Of a DNA stretch of 64,000 nucleotides, positions 37,092-47,971 are shown one piece after another. How positions within the stretch are numbered: position 1 is the first letter of the stretch; every line of letters begins with the position of its first letter. The notes beneath the pieces were generated by a model that did no database searches, was not told the origin of the DNA, and saw nothing but the letters and a program-made list of their open reading frames with translations. The translations under genes were made by a program, and so were the position numbers. The stretch comes from Candidatus Accumulibacter affinis (GTDB lineage: Bacteria > Pseudomonadota > Gammaproteobacteria > Burkholderiales > Rhodocyclaceae): assembly GCA_016713625.1 (NCBI GenBank), contig JADJOT010000011.1, positions 186,001-250,000 on the forward strand, written 5' to 3'.

Positions 37092-38031
37092 GCTCACTCC
37101 TTGATGTGAAGCGGAGGGGCAGGCTCGCAAAGGGGTTTCTGAAATCGCCGTGACCGTTCGCTTCGCCCCACTCGCGACGCGCCGTTCCGGCGATGGCGAA
37201 GACGGCTTCGAGGCGGCCACCGTCACCCGCTTGCAACGCATCACGCAGCTCGTCGAGCTGCGTCCGGTAGCGGTCGAGTTCTTCGAGCAAGGCCACGCGA
37301 TTGGCCAGGCAGATGTCGCGCCACATCTCCGGATGACTCGCAGCAATGCGCGTAAAGTCGCGAAAACCACTGGCCGCAAAGGCGAACAGCAGATCGCGGT
37401 TATCGCGCCGGGTAAGCTCGTGCACCAGGGCAAAGGACAGCAGGTGGGGCAGATGGCTGACCGCGGCAAAAACCCGATCATGCTCGCCCGGCGTCAACTC
37501 CCGGATCAAGCCTCCACAGCACTCCCACGCCGAACGTACGCGAGCGATACTCTCCGGACAGTTTTCCGGCAAAGGGGTCAACACCACCTGTTTGTCGCGG
37601 TAGAGATCGACACGCGCGGCCAGCGCCCCACTGTTTTCGGCGCCGGCGATCGGATGCCCGGGGACGAACTGCCCGATCCGGTCGCCAAAATGGCTGCGCG
37701 CCGCGGCGACAACGTCTTCCTTGGTACTGCCGGCGTCCGTCACCACCGTCTGCGCTCCCAGGCAGGGCGCGATGCGCGCCATGATCTCGGAGGTTTTACC
37801 GACCGGCGTGGCGATCAGCACGAGGTCGGCATTCGACACCTCCTGCCCGACGTTGAAACCGGCACGGTCCACGATGCCCAGTTGCAGCGCCTGGTTCAGC
37901 GAACCCAGGGTGCGCCCGAAACCGACCACCTCGCCCGCCTGCCCGGCCGCCTTGATCGCCAGCGCGAACGAGCCGCCGATCAGACCGACGCCGAAGACGA
38001 CGACCTTGTCAAACAGCGCCTGCTTACTCAC
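36664..38031 (-). CDS. tyrA: prephenate dehydrogenase (3' end unclear, overlaps aroA)
   Basis: NAD-dependent enzyme converting prephenate to hydroxyphenylpyruvate in tyrosine synthesis. It shows the Rossmann loop VVVFGVGLIGGSFALAI, VTDAGSTKEDVV, FVPGHPIAGAENSG and AAVSHLPHLLSFALVHELTR. The GTG at 38031 is 8 nt after AGGGG. The enzyme should end near residue 290 (about 37160). Yet this frame stays open to 36664, overlapping aroA by 428 bp with an Arg-rich tail that looks like antisense-type noise. In the +1 frame a TGA stands just before the aroA ATG. A lost base near the end is therefore likely, and 36664 is only the limit of the open frame. Confidence 0.8.
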   Translation of the reverse strand: MSKQALFDKVVVFGVGLIGGSFALAIKAAGQAGEVVGFGRTLGSLNQALQLGIVDRAGFNVGQEVSNADLVLIATPVGKTSEIMARIAPCLGAQTVVTDAGSTKEDVVAAARSHFGDRIGQFVPGHPIAGAENSGALAARVDLYRDKQVVLTPLPENCPESIARVRSAWECCGGLIRELTPGEHDRVFAAVSHLPHLLSFALVHELTRRDNRDLLFAFAASGFRDFTRIAASHPEMWRDICLANRVALLEELDRYRTQLDELRDALQAGDGGRLEAVFAIAGTARREWGEANGHGDFRNPFASLPLRFTSRSEHGPSRSAAVARGPWHGAATGLEEHLQPRPAARRSGCGQDRNPGPVALGRYRAHARGAADTGCRGRARGGRCALHYRRRRRFPGAPGRAFPGQRRDRSPTVDRCPGAGRRGVSSVRRAADARPPDRRSRRWLASARCRDPLPG

Positions 38032-38053
38032 CGCCGCCACCCCTGTCGTCTGT

Positions 38054-39142
38054 TCATAGGGAGGCTTCCAGCGCGGCGAGAAAACGCGCGTTTTCGCCTT
38101 CGCTGCCGATCGTCACGCGCAGCCATTCGGGCATCCCGTAAGCGGCGATCGGACGCACGATCACCCCCTGTTGGAGAAGCTTCTGGTTGACCAGCGCGGC
38201 ATCGGCCAACCTGAAGGTCACGAAGTTGCCATGCGAAGGGATATGCGTGCACCCCAGGCGCTTCAGACCGTTGACGATCTGCGCCATTCCCGAACGATTC
38301 AGCGCGTAGCTGGTGGCAACGAATTGGTGGTCGTCGAGCGCGGCTACCGCCGCGGCCAGGGCCAGGTTGTTGCAGTTGAACGGCTGGCGAACGCGATTCA
38401 TCAGGTCGGCAATTTCCGCCGAGGTCAGCGCGTAGCCGATGCGCAGCCCGGCCATGCCGTAGATCTTCGAAAAAGTCCGGGTGATGACCAGATTCGGCAT
38501 TTCGCGCAGCCATGCCGTCGTATCCACCCGCTCGGCGGGCGGCAGGTATTCGTTATACGCTTCGTCGAGTACCACCACGACATCCACCGGCACCACTTGC
38601 AGAAACGCCCGTAGTTGCGCATACGGAACGAAAGTGCCGGTCGGGTTGTTGGGGTTGGCAATCCAGACCAGGCGCGTATCCGGCCGAATCGCCGCCTGCA
38701 TGGCCTCGAGGTCATGTCCGTAATCCCTGGCCGCGACAACAATCGCTTCGGCGCCGGCGGCCAGCGTTGCCAGCGGATAAACGGCAAAGGCGTACTGCGC
38801 GAGGATGGCCGTGCGACCCGGAGCCAGGAAGACGCGAGCGACGATGTCGAGCAAGTCGTTCGAGCCGTTGCCGAGAACGACACATTCCATTCCCAGGCCA
38901 GTCCGTTCGGCCAAAGCCTGTTTCAGCGCGAAGTCATCCGGATAGCGAGCCACGTTGGCCATCGCCGCGAGCGCCGCTGCCTGCGCCTTCGGGCTCATCC
39001 CGAGCGGATTCTCGTTCGACGCCAGCTTGACGATCTGCTCGACGGAGAGCCCCATTTCACGTGCCAGCTGAGTGATCGGCTTGCCTGGCTGGTACGGCGA
39101 AATGGCCCGGATGTACGGTAATGAGTGCTCGTAGAGTGCCAT
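38054..39142 (-). CDS. hisC: histidinol-phosphate aminotransferase
   Basis: PLP aminotransferase, fold type I, 362 residues. In this gene context it may also serve aromatic amino acid transamination. It contains KLASNENPLGMSPKA, GNGSNDLLDIVARVF, NPNNPTGTFVPYAQL, VVLDEAYNEYL and the PLP lysine in VITRTFSKIYGMAGLRIGYA. The ATG at 39142 has GAGGA upstream; an ATG at 39157 is an alternative. It sits between pheA and tyrA as usual in betaproteobacteria. Confidence 0.93.
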   Translation of the reverse strand: MALYEHSLPYIRAISPYQPGKPITQLAREMGLSVEQIVKLASNENPLGMSPKAQAAALAAMANVARYPDDFALKQALAERTGLGMECVVLGNGSNDLLDIVARVFLAPGRTAILAQYAFAVYPLATLAAGAEAIVVAARDYGHDLEAMQAAIRPDTRLVWIANPNNPTGTFVPYAQLRAFLQVVPVDVVVVLDEAYNEYLPPAERVDTTAWLREMPNLVITRTFSKIYGMAGLRIGYALTSAEIADLMNRVRQPFNCNNLALAAAVAALDDHQFVATSYALNRSGMAQIVNGLKRLGCTHIPSHGNFVTFRLADAALVNQKLLQQGVIVRPIAAYGMPEWLRVTIGSEGENARFLAALEASL

Positions 39143-39170
39143 CGGCAGTCCTCGCATCGAAAAAATCCGC

Positions 39171-40262
39171 CTAGTAGGCGGCGACCGGGTAGGAACCAAG
39201 AAGCTTGAGGTAAGGCGCCCGTCGCCCGAGTTCGGCGAGCGCGCCGCGTACCGGCGCGTCATCGCGGTGGCCATCGAGATCGACGAAGAAAACGTACTCC
39301 CACAGCGTATGCCGCGCCGGGCGCGACTCGAGCCGGGTCATCGACACGCCGGCATCGGAAAACGGTGCCAGCAACTGGCTGAGCGCACCGGTCTGGTTGT
39401 GCGCGGACATGATCAGCGAGGTCTTGTCACGTCCCGAGGGCCCGGCGTCATGGCGGCCGAGAACGACAAAGCGGGTGGTGTTGTTCGGTTCGTCCTCGAT
39501 GTTGCTCGCCAGTTCCGGCAGGTGATAACGCTCGGCCGCCGCCTGGCCGGCAATCGCCGCGGCTCCCGCTTCGGCTGCGGCGAGCTGCGCCGCCTGCGCG
39601 TTGCTGCCCACCGGGATGCGCTGCGCCAGCGGCAGCGAGCGGTTCAGCCATTCGTGGCACTGCGCCAGCGACTGAGCGTGTGAAAAGACCTTGGCGATGC
39701 TGCGCAGTGACGACTCGTTCGACAGCAGGTGCTGATGGATACGCAGCACCACCTCGCCGCAGATTCGCAGCGGCGTCGTCAGCAGCAGATCGAGGGTGCG
39801 ACCGATGGCACCCTCGGTCGAGTTCTCGATCGGGACTACTGCATAATCGGCGTGACAGGCTTCGACTTCGCGGAATACGTCGTCGATCGAAATCTGCGGC
39901 ATCAGGCGCGCCGCGTGGCCAAAATGCTTGGTCGCGGCGCTCTCGGAGAAGGTCCCCAGCGGGCCCAGGAAAGCGATTCCCAGCGGCTGTTCGAGCGATA
40001 GACAGGCCGACATCACTTCCCGAAAAAACCAGGTCACGCTCTCGTTCGACAAAGGCCCCGGGTTGCTTTCCTGGATTCGCTGCAGTACCTGCGCCTCACG
40101 TTCCGGACGGTAGATGAAACCCGCCTCACCGTGGCGTGCCTTGATCTCGCCGACCTGCTGCGCATGCCGTGCTCGCTGGTTGAGCAACTCCAGCAACTGC
40201 CGATCGACGCTGTCGATCTGCTGGCGAACGACCGCCAGTTCGCTCTGGAGATCGTCACTCAC
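39171..40262 (-). CDS. pheA: bifunctional chorismate mutase / prephenate dehydratase (P-protein)
   Basis: Two-step enzyme of phenylalanine synthesis, 363 residues. The N-terminal AroQ chorismate mutase is VRQQIDSVDRQLLELLNQRA with GFIYRPEREAQVLQRI. The dehydratase domain has IAFLGPLGTFSESAA, VVPIENSTEGAIGRTLD and the catalytic TTRF in NNTTRFVVLG. A C-terminal ACT domain (NQTGALSQLLAPFSDAGVSM, LESRP) gives feedback control by phenylalanine. The start is a GTG at 40262 after GGGGA. gyrA ends only 76 bp upstream; serC, usual between them, is absent. Confidence 0.94.
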   Translation of the reverse strand: MSDDLQSELAVVRQQIDSVDRQLLELLNQRARHAQQVGEIKARHGEAGFIYRPEREAQVLQRIQESNPGPLSNESVTWFFREVMSACLSLEQPLGIAFLGPLGTFSESAATKHFGHAARLMPQISIDDVFREVEACHADYAVVPIENSTEGAIGRTLDLLLTTPLRICGEVVLRIHQHLLSNESSLRSIAKVFSHAQSLAQCHEWLNRSLPLAQRIPVGSNAQAAQLAAAEAGAAAIAGQAAAERYHLPELASNIEDEPNNTTRFVVLGRHDAGPSGRDKTSLIMSAHNQTGALSQLLAPFSDAGVSMTRLESRPARHTLWEYVFFVDLDGHRDDAPVRGALAELGRRAPYLKLLGSYPVAAY

Positions 40263-40338
40263 CAGGCAATTCCCCGATCGTGTTGCGACCGCTGCGCACG
40301 GAAAACGGGACTCGGGCGGCAAAACCGGCACATACGTT

Positions 40339-42969
<2,631 letters not shown>

Positions 42970-43262
42970 CTTCTATCCGCTGGTGACGCGAGGTGACGCG
43001 ACTTCCGAGGGGCTTGTCGTCGTCGTGATCAAGCCCGGGATTCTATCACGCCAGCCCTGGATCGGGCTTCCGGAGATTGGACGAGGGAATGTCGCTGCCC
43101 GCCAGCTGCCCTCGAGATCGTCGATGGCGAGGGATGCGCTGGTTCACGAAATCGTGGAGGAAGCGGGGGATATCTCTTCGATGATGGCGACACGCTCGCC
43201 ATGCTGGAAGTTGTCTGCGCCGACCAGATCAAGAGCGTCGGAAAGCGCCCGGCAAGGGAGGG

Positions 43263-43312
43263 AACGGTCATGGCTTTGATCATCGGGGGTGTCTGGAATC
43301 GCCATGACCGTT
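43263..43312. repeat. inverted repeat AACGGTCATGGC / GCCATGACCGTT (copy 2)
   Basis: Perfect 12-bp arms at 43263-43274 and 43301-43312 with a 26-nt spacer. The arms are the same as at 8439-8489, while the spacers differ. Both copies are intergenic. Confidence 0.65.
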
Positions 43313-43383
43313 AGCAGCGCCCCCGACGACATCCGCACTGCCAAAGCAGCCACAAAACGGCGACGGGGGCATCGCCCTACTTG

Positions 43384-43406
43384 CTGGCGTCCCGGTCGGA
43401 CGCCAG
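43384..43406 (-). terminator. stable hairpin after phaC, possible terminator or mRNA end
   Basis: Perfect 9-bp stem CTGGCGTCC / GGACGCCAG with a 5-nt loop. On the minus strand it is flanked by TACTT and AAGTA, which extend the stem across a bulge. No T tract follows, so termination would not be of the canonical kind; protection of the phaC 3' end is an alternative. Confidence 0.4.
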
Positions 43407-43417
43407 CCGTCAAGTAC

Positions 43418-44524
43418 TCAGGCGCCGCGGTCGCGCATCCACTTGCCGACCGTCGGAGCCAATACCTTCTGCGCCAGACCACCGGTATAGATGCCGATGT
43501 GACCGGTGGCAATCGCAAACTCGGTGTAATCCTTGCTGCCGACATGCTTGCCGAGCGCGACCGTGCAGGGTGGCGGCACGATGTGGTCCTTTTCGGCAAA
43601 GATGTTGAGGATCGGCATCTTGAGTTCCTTGAGATCGACCTTGCGGCCGCCCACCTCGAGGGTTCCCAGGACGAGCTTGTTGCCCTTCAGGAAGTCGCGG
43701 ATGAACTCCTTGAACATCTGGCCGACGGCATCGGGTCCGCCAAACAGCCATTTCTCCATGCGCAGGAAGTTCTGTAGCGCCAGGCGGTCGTCGAGAATAT
43801 CGATTACATCGGCGTACTTGCCGTAGTTCAGGATAAAAGGCGAAGCCATCATGAACGACTCGTTGAGCACCGTGGCCGGCACGTTGCCATGCACGGCGAC
43901 CATCTTTTCGACGTCGGCATCGGCACCCATGGTGAACATCAAGCCCTCGTGCGGCTTGTGATTCGCCTTGTAGGCGTCGAAATCGATCGGCGTCACCGTC
44001 AGGGTGAGGTGGCTGATCTTGTCCGGATTGAGCGTTGAGTAGGTGGTCGACATGGTGCCACCCTGGCAGATGCCAAGCAGGGCAATCTTGTCGACGCCGT
44101 GGTAGCGGCGAATGAAATCGACCGTATCGTCAAGATAGCCGTTGATGTAGTCGTCAACGGTCCGATACTTGTCAACCTGACGCGGATACCCCCAGTTGTT
44201 GAGGTAGACGTCAATGCCCTGGTTCAACAGGTTGCGCACCAGCGAACGATCGGGCTGCAGGTCGGCCACCTCGTAGCCGTTGATCAGCGGCGGCACGATC
44301 AGCAGCGGCGTCTTCATGATCTGCGACGGCTCGACCAGGGCATGGTAGTGGTAGACCTGGATCCCGTCCTGCTCAAAGATGATGTCTTTCGGCGTACTGC
44401 CAATATCGATATCGTCGTCAGTCAGGCTGGTGAGATTGCTGATGCCCTTGGCAAGCTTCTCGTTCAGGGCTGCGGTTTCAGCCGCGACGTCAGCGGGAAG
44501 AATCTGGATTGGAAAAGAAAACAT
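43418..44524 (-). CDS. phaC: class III poly(R)-hydroxyalkanoate synthase subunit PhaC
   Basis: Catalytic subunit polymerising (R)-3-hydroxyacyl-CoA into PHA granules. At 368 residues it is of the short class III type, which needs PhaE. The alpha/beta-hydrolase fold is visible with LLIVPPLINGYEVADL and the lipase-like box GICQGG, where Cys replaces Ser. It also has YLNNWGYP, the catalytic Asp in FAEKDHIVPP and the His in ATGHIGIYTGG. AGGAGG stands just before the ATG. phaE lies 61 bp upstream on the same strand. Confidence 0.95.
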   Translation of the reverse strand: MFSFPIQILPADVAAETAALNEKLAKGISNLTSLTDDDIDIGSTPKDIIFEQDGIQVYHYHALVEPSQIMKTPLLIVPPLINGYEVADLQPDRSLVRNLLNQGIDVYLNNWGYPRQVDKYRTVDDYINGYLDDTVDFIRRYHGVDKIALLGICQGGTMSTTYSTLNPDKISHLTLTVTPIDFDAYKANHKPHEGLMFTMGADADVEKMVAVHGNVPATVLNESFMMASPFILNYGKYADVIDILDDRLALQNFLRMEKWLFGGPDAVGQMFKEFIRDFLKGNKLVLGTLEVGGRKVDLKELKMPILNIFAEKDHIVPPPCTVALGKHVGSKDYTEFAIATGHIGIYTGGLAQKVLAPTVGKWMRDRGA

Positions 44525-44585
44525 CGGTAGCCTCCTAAAGGTCTATTAGCTTATCAGCCGAATAACAAGGGTCAGACTTCTCGGC

Positions 44586-45632
44586 TCATTCGCTCTTGGC
44601 ACGCGCTGCCGCAGCCTTGCGAGGAGCGCTGGCCTTGGGAGTCGCGGCCTGAGGTGGCGGAAGCAGTGCCTTTTTGAGCGCTCGGACCTCTTTCTTGAGA
44701 TCGTGGATGACCTGGTAGGTTTCGTCCAGCTCGCTGCGGGTCGGCATGTCCATGCTGTGGAAGAGGTCCTCGACGACCGCACGTTGCGCCAGCTTCAACT
44801 GCTGCTGAGCCTTGGTGAACGCGTTTTGCTTGTCAAGGAACTCCTGCATATTGAAGGTCACCAGCAACGACTTGTCGGCCGTGCGGTACCAGAGACTCAT
44901 CAACTGGCGAACTGCGGTGATCTTTTCACCCTTGGCAGAGACCTTGCCGAGTTCTTCGACAGTCGCTTCGACGGCCCTGGCGAGCGCTTCGGCGAACGCC
45001 TTGTGAAACGTCAGACTGGTCTTGCGCAGATCGACGACGGCATCAACCAGACGCAGCAACTTGGCATTTTTCTCACGCGAAGCGCCAAATAGCGGGATTT
45101 CGCCGACGCCAGCCAGCGCGGCATCGCCTTCCATCGACAACAGATTATTGATACCCGCGCTGCCGCCGAGCATCGCCTCGCCAACGTGACCCGACGAAGC
45201 GGCCTGCATCAGGAACGACAACCACGGACCCATGGCGTCCGGCAAGTCCTTGCCCAAGGTTCCGGTCAGATTGCCAAGGTGCGAACCCATGCCAAAACTG
45301 CGCTCGAGCATGGCCGTCGACTCCTTGGCCCACTGCTCGGCAAAACCCTTGAGGTCGGGGCGCCAGTCCTTGTTGGCCTCGAGATTTGGAGCGACGACTT
45401 TCATCGACTTGAAAAAGAAGTCCATGACGCGATTCATTGCGCTCTGGCTGCCGGTCATGCGATCCATCAGCATGCGGGCGGCCTCGTTGGTACCTTTGGT
45501 GGCGGCTTCAACACCTTTCTTCACCGCCTCGACGGGGCCTTCAGCGCTGCCCGGGAGATTCTGCAGCAGCGAGGACCAGTCACCCCACAGGCGCTTCTGC
45601 ATGTCAGCCCAAGCGTTGACGACGCCGCCCAT
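44586..45632 (-). CDS. phaE: class III PHA synthase subunit PhaE
   Basis: Non-catalytic partner that activates PhaC. The 348-residue protein has the PhaE-like opening with WADMQKRLWGDWSSLLQNLP, a helical middle part, and a C-terminal coiled coil (RSELDETYQVIHDLKKEVRA) ending in a Pro/Ala/Lys tail (ASAPRKAAAARAKSE) like those of phasins. Pairing and order with phaC support the call. No clear Shine-Dalgarno is seen before the ATG at 45632. A terminator at 45743-45772 separates it from the upstream hydratase gene, so phaEC probably has its own promoter. Confidence 0.9.
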   Translation of the reverse strand: MGGVVNAWADMQKRLWGDWSSLLQNLPGSAEGPVEAVKKGVEAATKGTNEAARMLMDRMTGSQSAMNRVMDFFFKSMKVVAPNLEANKDWRPDLKGFAEQWAKESTAMLERSFGMGSHLGNLTGTLGKDLPDAMGPWLSFLMQAASSGHVGEAMLGGSAGINNLLSMEGDAALAGVGEIPLFGASREKNAKLLRLVDAVVDLRKTSLTFHKAFAEALARAVEATVEELGKVSAKGEKITAVRQLMSLWYRTADKSLLVTFNMQEFLDKQNAFTKAQQQLKLAQRAVVEDLFHSMDMPTRSELDETYQVIHDLKKEVRALKKALLPPPQAATPKASAPRKAAAARAKSE

Positions 45633-45742
45633 TTATTCATTCGGATTGTTGTTTTCCACTCCTGTGATCTCCATTCAGTGTTTCGGACACGCCTGCCGCC
45701 ACGGTAGGCGGATGCCCAGCGGTAGACGGCGTGCACTCTACA

Positions 45743-45772
45743 ATAAAACTGCGGCCGTCTGTCGACGGCCGC
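45743..45772 (-). terminator. rho-independent terminator after the MaoC gene
   Basis: On the minus strand GCGGCCGTC and GACGGCCGC form a perfect 9-bp stem with a GACA loop, followed by AGTTTTATT. It is 31 bp after the MaoC stop and divides the acyl-CoA genes from phaEC. Confidence 0.75.
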
Positions 45773-45802
45773 GATGATGCAGCATTACCGGCCTGTCATG
45801 GA

Positions 45803-46222
45803 TCAGGCCAGTGCCACCACTGCATCTCCCTTGTGCTTCGCCTCACCCTGCTCGTTGGCACAGGTCAACTCGAGGCGAACACGCTTTTCGCCATCCTGCT
45901 CCAGCTTCTCGACCACCTTGCCGGTGCACACCATGCGTTCGCCGATTTGCGTGATGGCAGTGAAGCGAACGCCAAAACTGCGGATGGCGTCCTGCGGCAC
46001 CCACTGCGTCAGCAAACGGCCAAGATACGCCATCCCCAGCATGCCATGCGCGAAAACATCGGGCATCCCGTTCGCCCGGACAAAGTCCTGGTCAAGGTGC
46101 AAGGGATGGTGGTCTCCCGACCCCGTGGCATACAAGGCCAGCGTCAGTCGCGAAACCGGCTCGGTGGTGAACGAGGGGAGACTGTCGCCAACATTCAGCG
46201 CCTCATAATTCGGTTTTGTCAT
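45803..46222 (-). CDS. MaoC-like hot-dog dehydratase
   Basis: Hot-dog-fold hydratase of 139 residues. It has the hydratase motif region LYATGSGDHHPLHLDQDFVR, where the catalytic Asp/His pair of R-specific enoyl-CoA hydratases lies, and GMPDVFAHGMLGMAYLGRLL. It probably forms a heteromeric enzyme with the adjacent MaoC-related gene 10 bp upstream; paired small subunits of this kind are common. R-specific hydration of enoyl-CoA would feed (R)-3-hydroxyacyl-CoA to PhaC, but this is inferred from context. Confidence 0.88.
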   Translation of the reverse strand: MTKPNYEALNVGDSLPSFTTEPVSRLTLALYATGSGDHHPLHLDQDFVRANGMPDVFAHGMLGMAYLGRLLTQWVPQDAIRSFGVRFTAITQIGERMVCTGKVVEKLEQDGEKRVRLELTCANEQGEAKHKGDAVVALA

Positions 46223-46232
46223 CGATTTTCCC

Positions 46233-46673
46233 CTATGCCCGAATAACCATCACGGAGCGCACATCGCACACCAGTTCGCCCTGCCTACGCACCTTCACGT
46301 CCTTGACGACGAACTGCAGCGCGCCGTTCCTCTTGTCGTAGATATCAGTGATCTCTCCGTCAAAGTCGAGGACATCACCCGAGTACACCGGCTGGTGATA
46401 GGTGAACGACTGTTCGCCATGCAACATCTTCATCAGGTCGCAACCCATCGTTTCGAGATAATCGAAGGGATGCTCCTTGTCCATGTCCATGCAGAAGAAA
46501 AAGGTCGGTGGCGCCAGGACGCCTGGCAGTCCGGCCTTCTGTGCCGCCGCCTCGTCAAAATAGATCGGGTTGGTCTCTCCCGTCGCCTTGGCGAACCACT
46601 TCAGTTGCCACGCCGTCAGATGGACGCTATGTGGCGGCACTTTCATGCCTATGTGTTTCTTGTCAATCAACAT
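46233..46673 (-). CDS. MaoC/FAS1-type dehydratase N-terminal-domain protein
   Basis: Hot-dog-fold protein of 146 residues of the dehydratase N-terminal-domain type (HLTAWQLKWFAKATGETNPI, APPTFFFCMDMDKEHPFDYL, QSFTYHQPVYSGDVLDFDGE). It lacks the obvious catalytic Asp-His signature of its neighbour and is likely the partner subunit. The ATG at 46673 has AGGAG 8 nt upstream; the frame is open from a GTG at 46682. It follows the thiolase gene in the acyl-CoA operon. Confidence 0.85.
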   Translation of the reverse strand: MLIDKKHIGMKVPPHSVHLTAWQLKWFAKATGETNPIYFDEAAAQKAGLPGVLAPPTFFFCMDMDKEHPFDYLETMGCDLMKMLHGEQSFTYHQPVYSGDVLDFDGEITDIYDKRNGALQFVVKDVKVRRQGELVCDVRSVMVIRA

Positions 46674-46731
46674 CCGACTCACTCCTCACCCACCCCGACG
46701 AACGGGGTGGAAATGCTCGTTAGCGGTTCGA

Positions 46732-47913
46732 TCAGAGAACTTCGATGGCAATCGCGGTAGCTTCACCGCCGCCGACGCAGAGGCCGGCGATGCCGCGCTT
46801 GAGGCCACGCGCCTTGAGCGCGTAGAGCAGCGTCACCAGGATTCGCGAGCCCGTGGCACCAATCGGATGTCCGAGAGCACAGGCGCCGCCATTGACGTTT
46901 ACCTTGTCATGCGGCAGTTCGAGGTCGCGCAGGGCGATCATGGTCACCGCGGCGAAAGCCTCGTTGATCTCCCACAGGTCGACGTCAGCGACGTTCCAGC
47001 CGACCTTGGCGAGAAGCTTCCTGAACACCGGCACCGGCGCCGTCGCGAACCAGCACGGTTCCTGGGCAAAAGTCGCGTGACCGACGATCCGCGCCAAGGG
47101 CGTGATACCGGCGCTCAGGGCATCCGATTCACGCATCATGACCACAGCCGCAGCGCCGTCGGAAATCGACGACGAGTTCGCCGGCGTGACCTTGCCGTCC
47201 TTCTTGAACGCCGGCTTGAGTTTGGCGATCTTCGACACGTCGCACTTCATCGGCGTCTCGTCCAGGTCATGTACTTCGTCGCCCTTGCGAGTGCTCACGA
47301 TGACCGGTGCTATCTCGGCGCTGAACAACCCGGCAGTGACCGCATGTTGCGCCCGCGTCACCGATTCGACAGCGTAGGCATCCAATTCTTCGCGTGAAAA
47401 ACCGTACTTGTCTACGGCCAACTCGGCAAAAGCACCCATCAGCTTGCCTGGCTCATAGGCATCCTCGAGACCGTCGAGGAACATGTGGTCATGCAGCACG
47501 CCACTGCCCAGGCGGTAACCGGTGCGCGCGCTGGTCAGGACGTGCGGCGCATTGGTCATTGACTCCATGCCGCCGGCGATGGCGATGTTAACCGAACCGG
47601 CGAGCAGTCCATCGTAGCCGATCATGATCGATTTCTGCGCTGAACCACACATCTTGGTCAGCGTGGTGCAGGGCACCGAAGTGGGCAGGCCCGCACCCAG
47701 GACAGCCTGGCGTGCCGGCGCCTGCCGCAAGCCGGCCATCAGACAACAGCCCATCACGGCGTCGTCGATGTCTTCGCCCTTGACTCCCGCCTGTTCGACG
47801 GCGGCCTTGATGGCGACGCTGCCGAGTTGCACCGCCGTCACGCCCGCAAACTGCCCCTGAAAAGCGCCCACTGGCGTACGCTTGGCACCTACTATGACAA
47901 CTGACTCACTCAT
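46732..47913 (-). CDS. acetyl-CoA acetyltransferase / thiolase
   Basis: Thiolase of 393 residues. It carries the nucleophilic Cys in LTKMCGSAQKSI, the conserved NEAFA of EINEAFAAVTM, GGACALGHPIGATGSRI and the second Cys in GLCVGGGEATA. This is the biosynthetic/degradative thiolase II fold, joining two acetyl-CoA or cleaving 3-ketoacyl-CoA. AAGGAG precedes the ATG at 47913. Lying in one strand with an SDR and two hydratases upstream of phaEC, it probably links beta-oxidation intermediates and PHA. It could be phaA-like, but the direction is not shown by sequence. Confidence 0.93.
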   Translation of the reverse strand: MSESVVIVGAKRTPVGAFQGQFAGVTAVQLGSVAIKAAVEQAGVKGEDIDDAVMGCCLMAGLRQAPARQAVLGAGLPTSVPCTTLTKMCGSAQKSIMIGYDGLLAGSVNIAIAGGMESMTNAPHVLTSARTGYRLGSGVLHDHMFLDGLEDAYEPGKLMGAFAELAVDKYGFSREELDAYAVESVTRAQHAVTAGLFSAEIAPVIVSTRKGDEVHDLDETPMKCDVSKIAKLKPAFKKDGKVTPANSSSISDGAAAVVMMRESDALSAGITPLARIVGHATFAQEPCWFATAPVPVFRKLLAKVGWNVADVDLWEINEAFAAVTMIALRDLELPHDKVNVNGGACALGHPIGATGSRILVTLLYALKARGLKRGIAGLCVGGGEATAIAIEVL

Positions 47914-47971
47914 ACAACACTCCTTGAATACTGCGGTTCTTTCCCAATTGAGGTTCTCTGCCGGCCAGGAA

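Larger units (their letters stand above)
42970..43417. other. intergenic region between phaC and gyrA
   Basis: About 450 bp. It should hold the gyrA promoter and the 3' end of the phaC transcript. It contains two hairpins listed separately (43263-43312 and 43384-43406). No gene was recognised; the open frames crossing it have no family resemblance. Confidence 0.55.
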
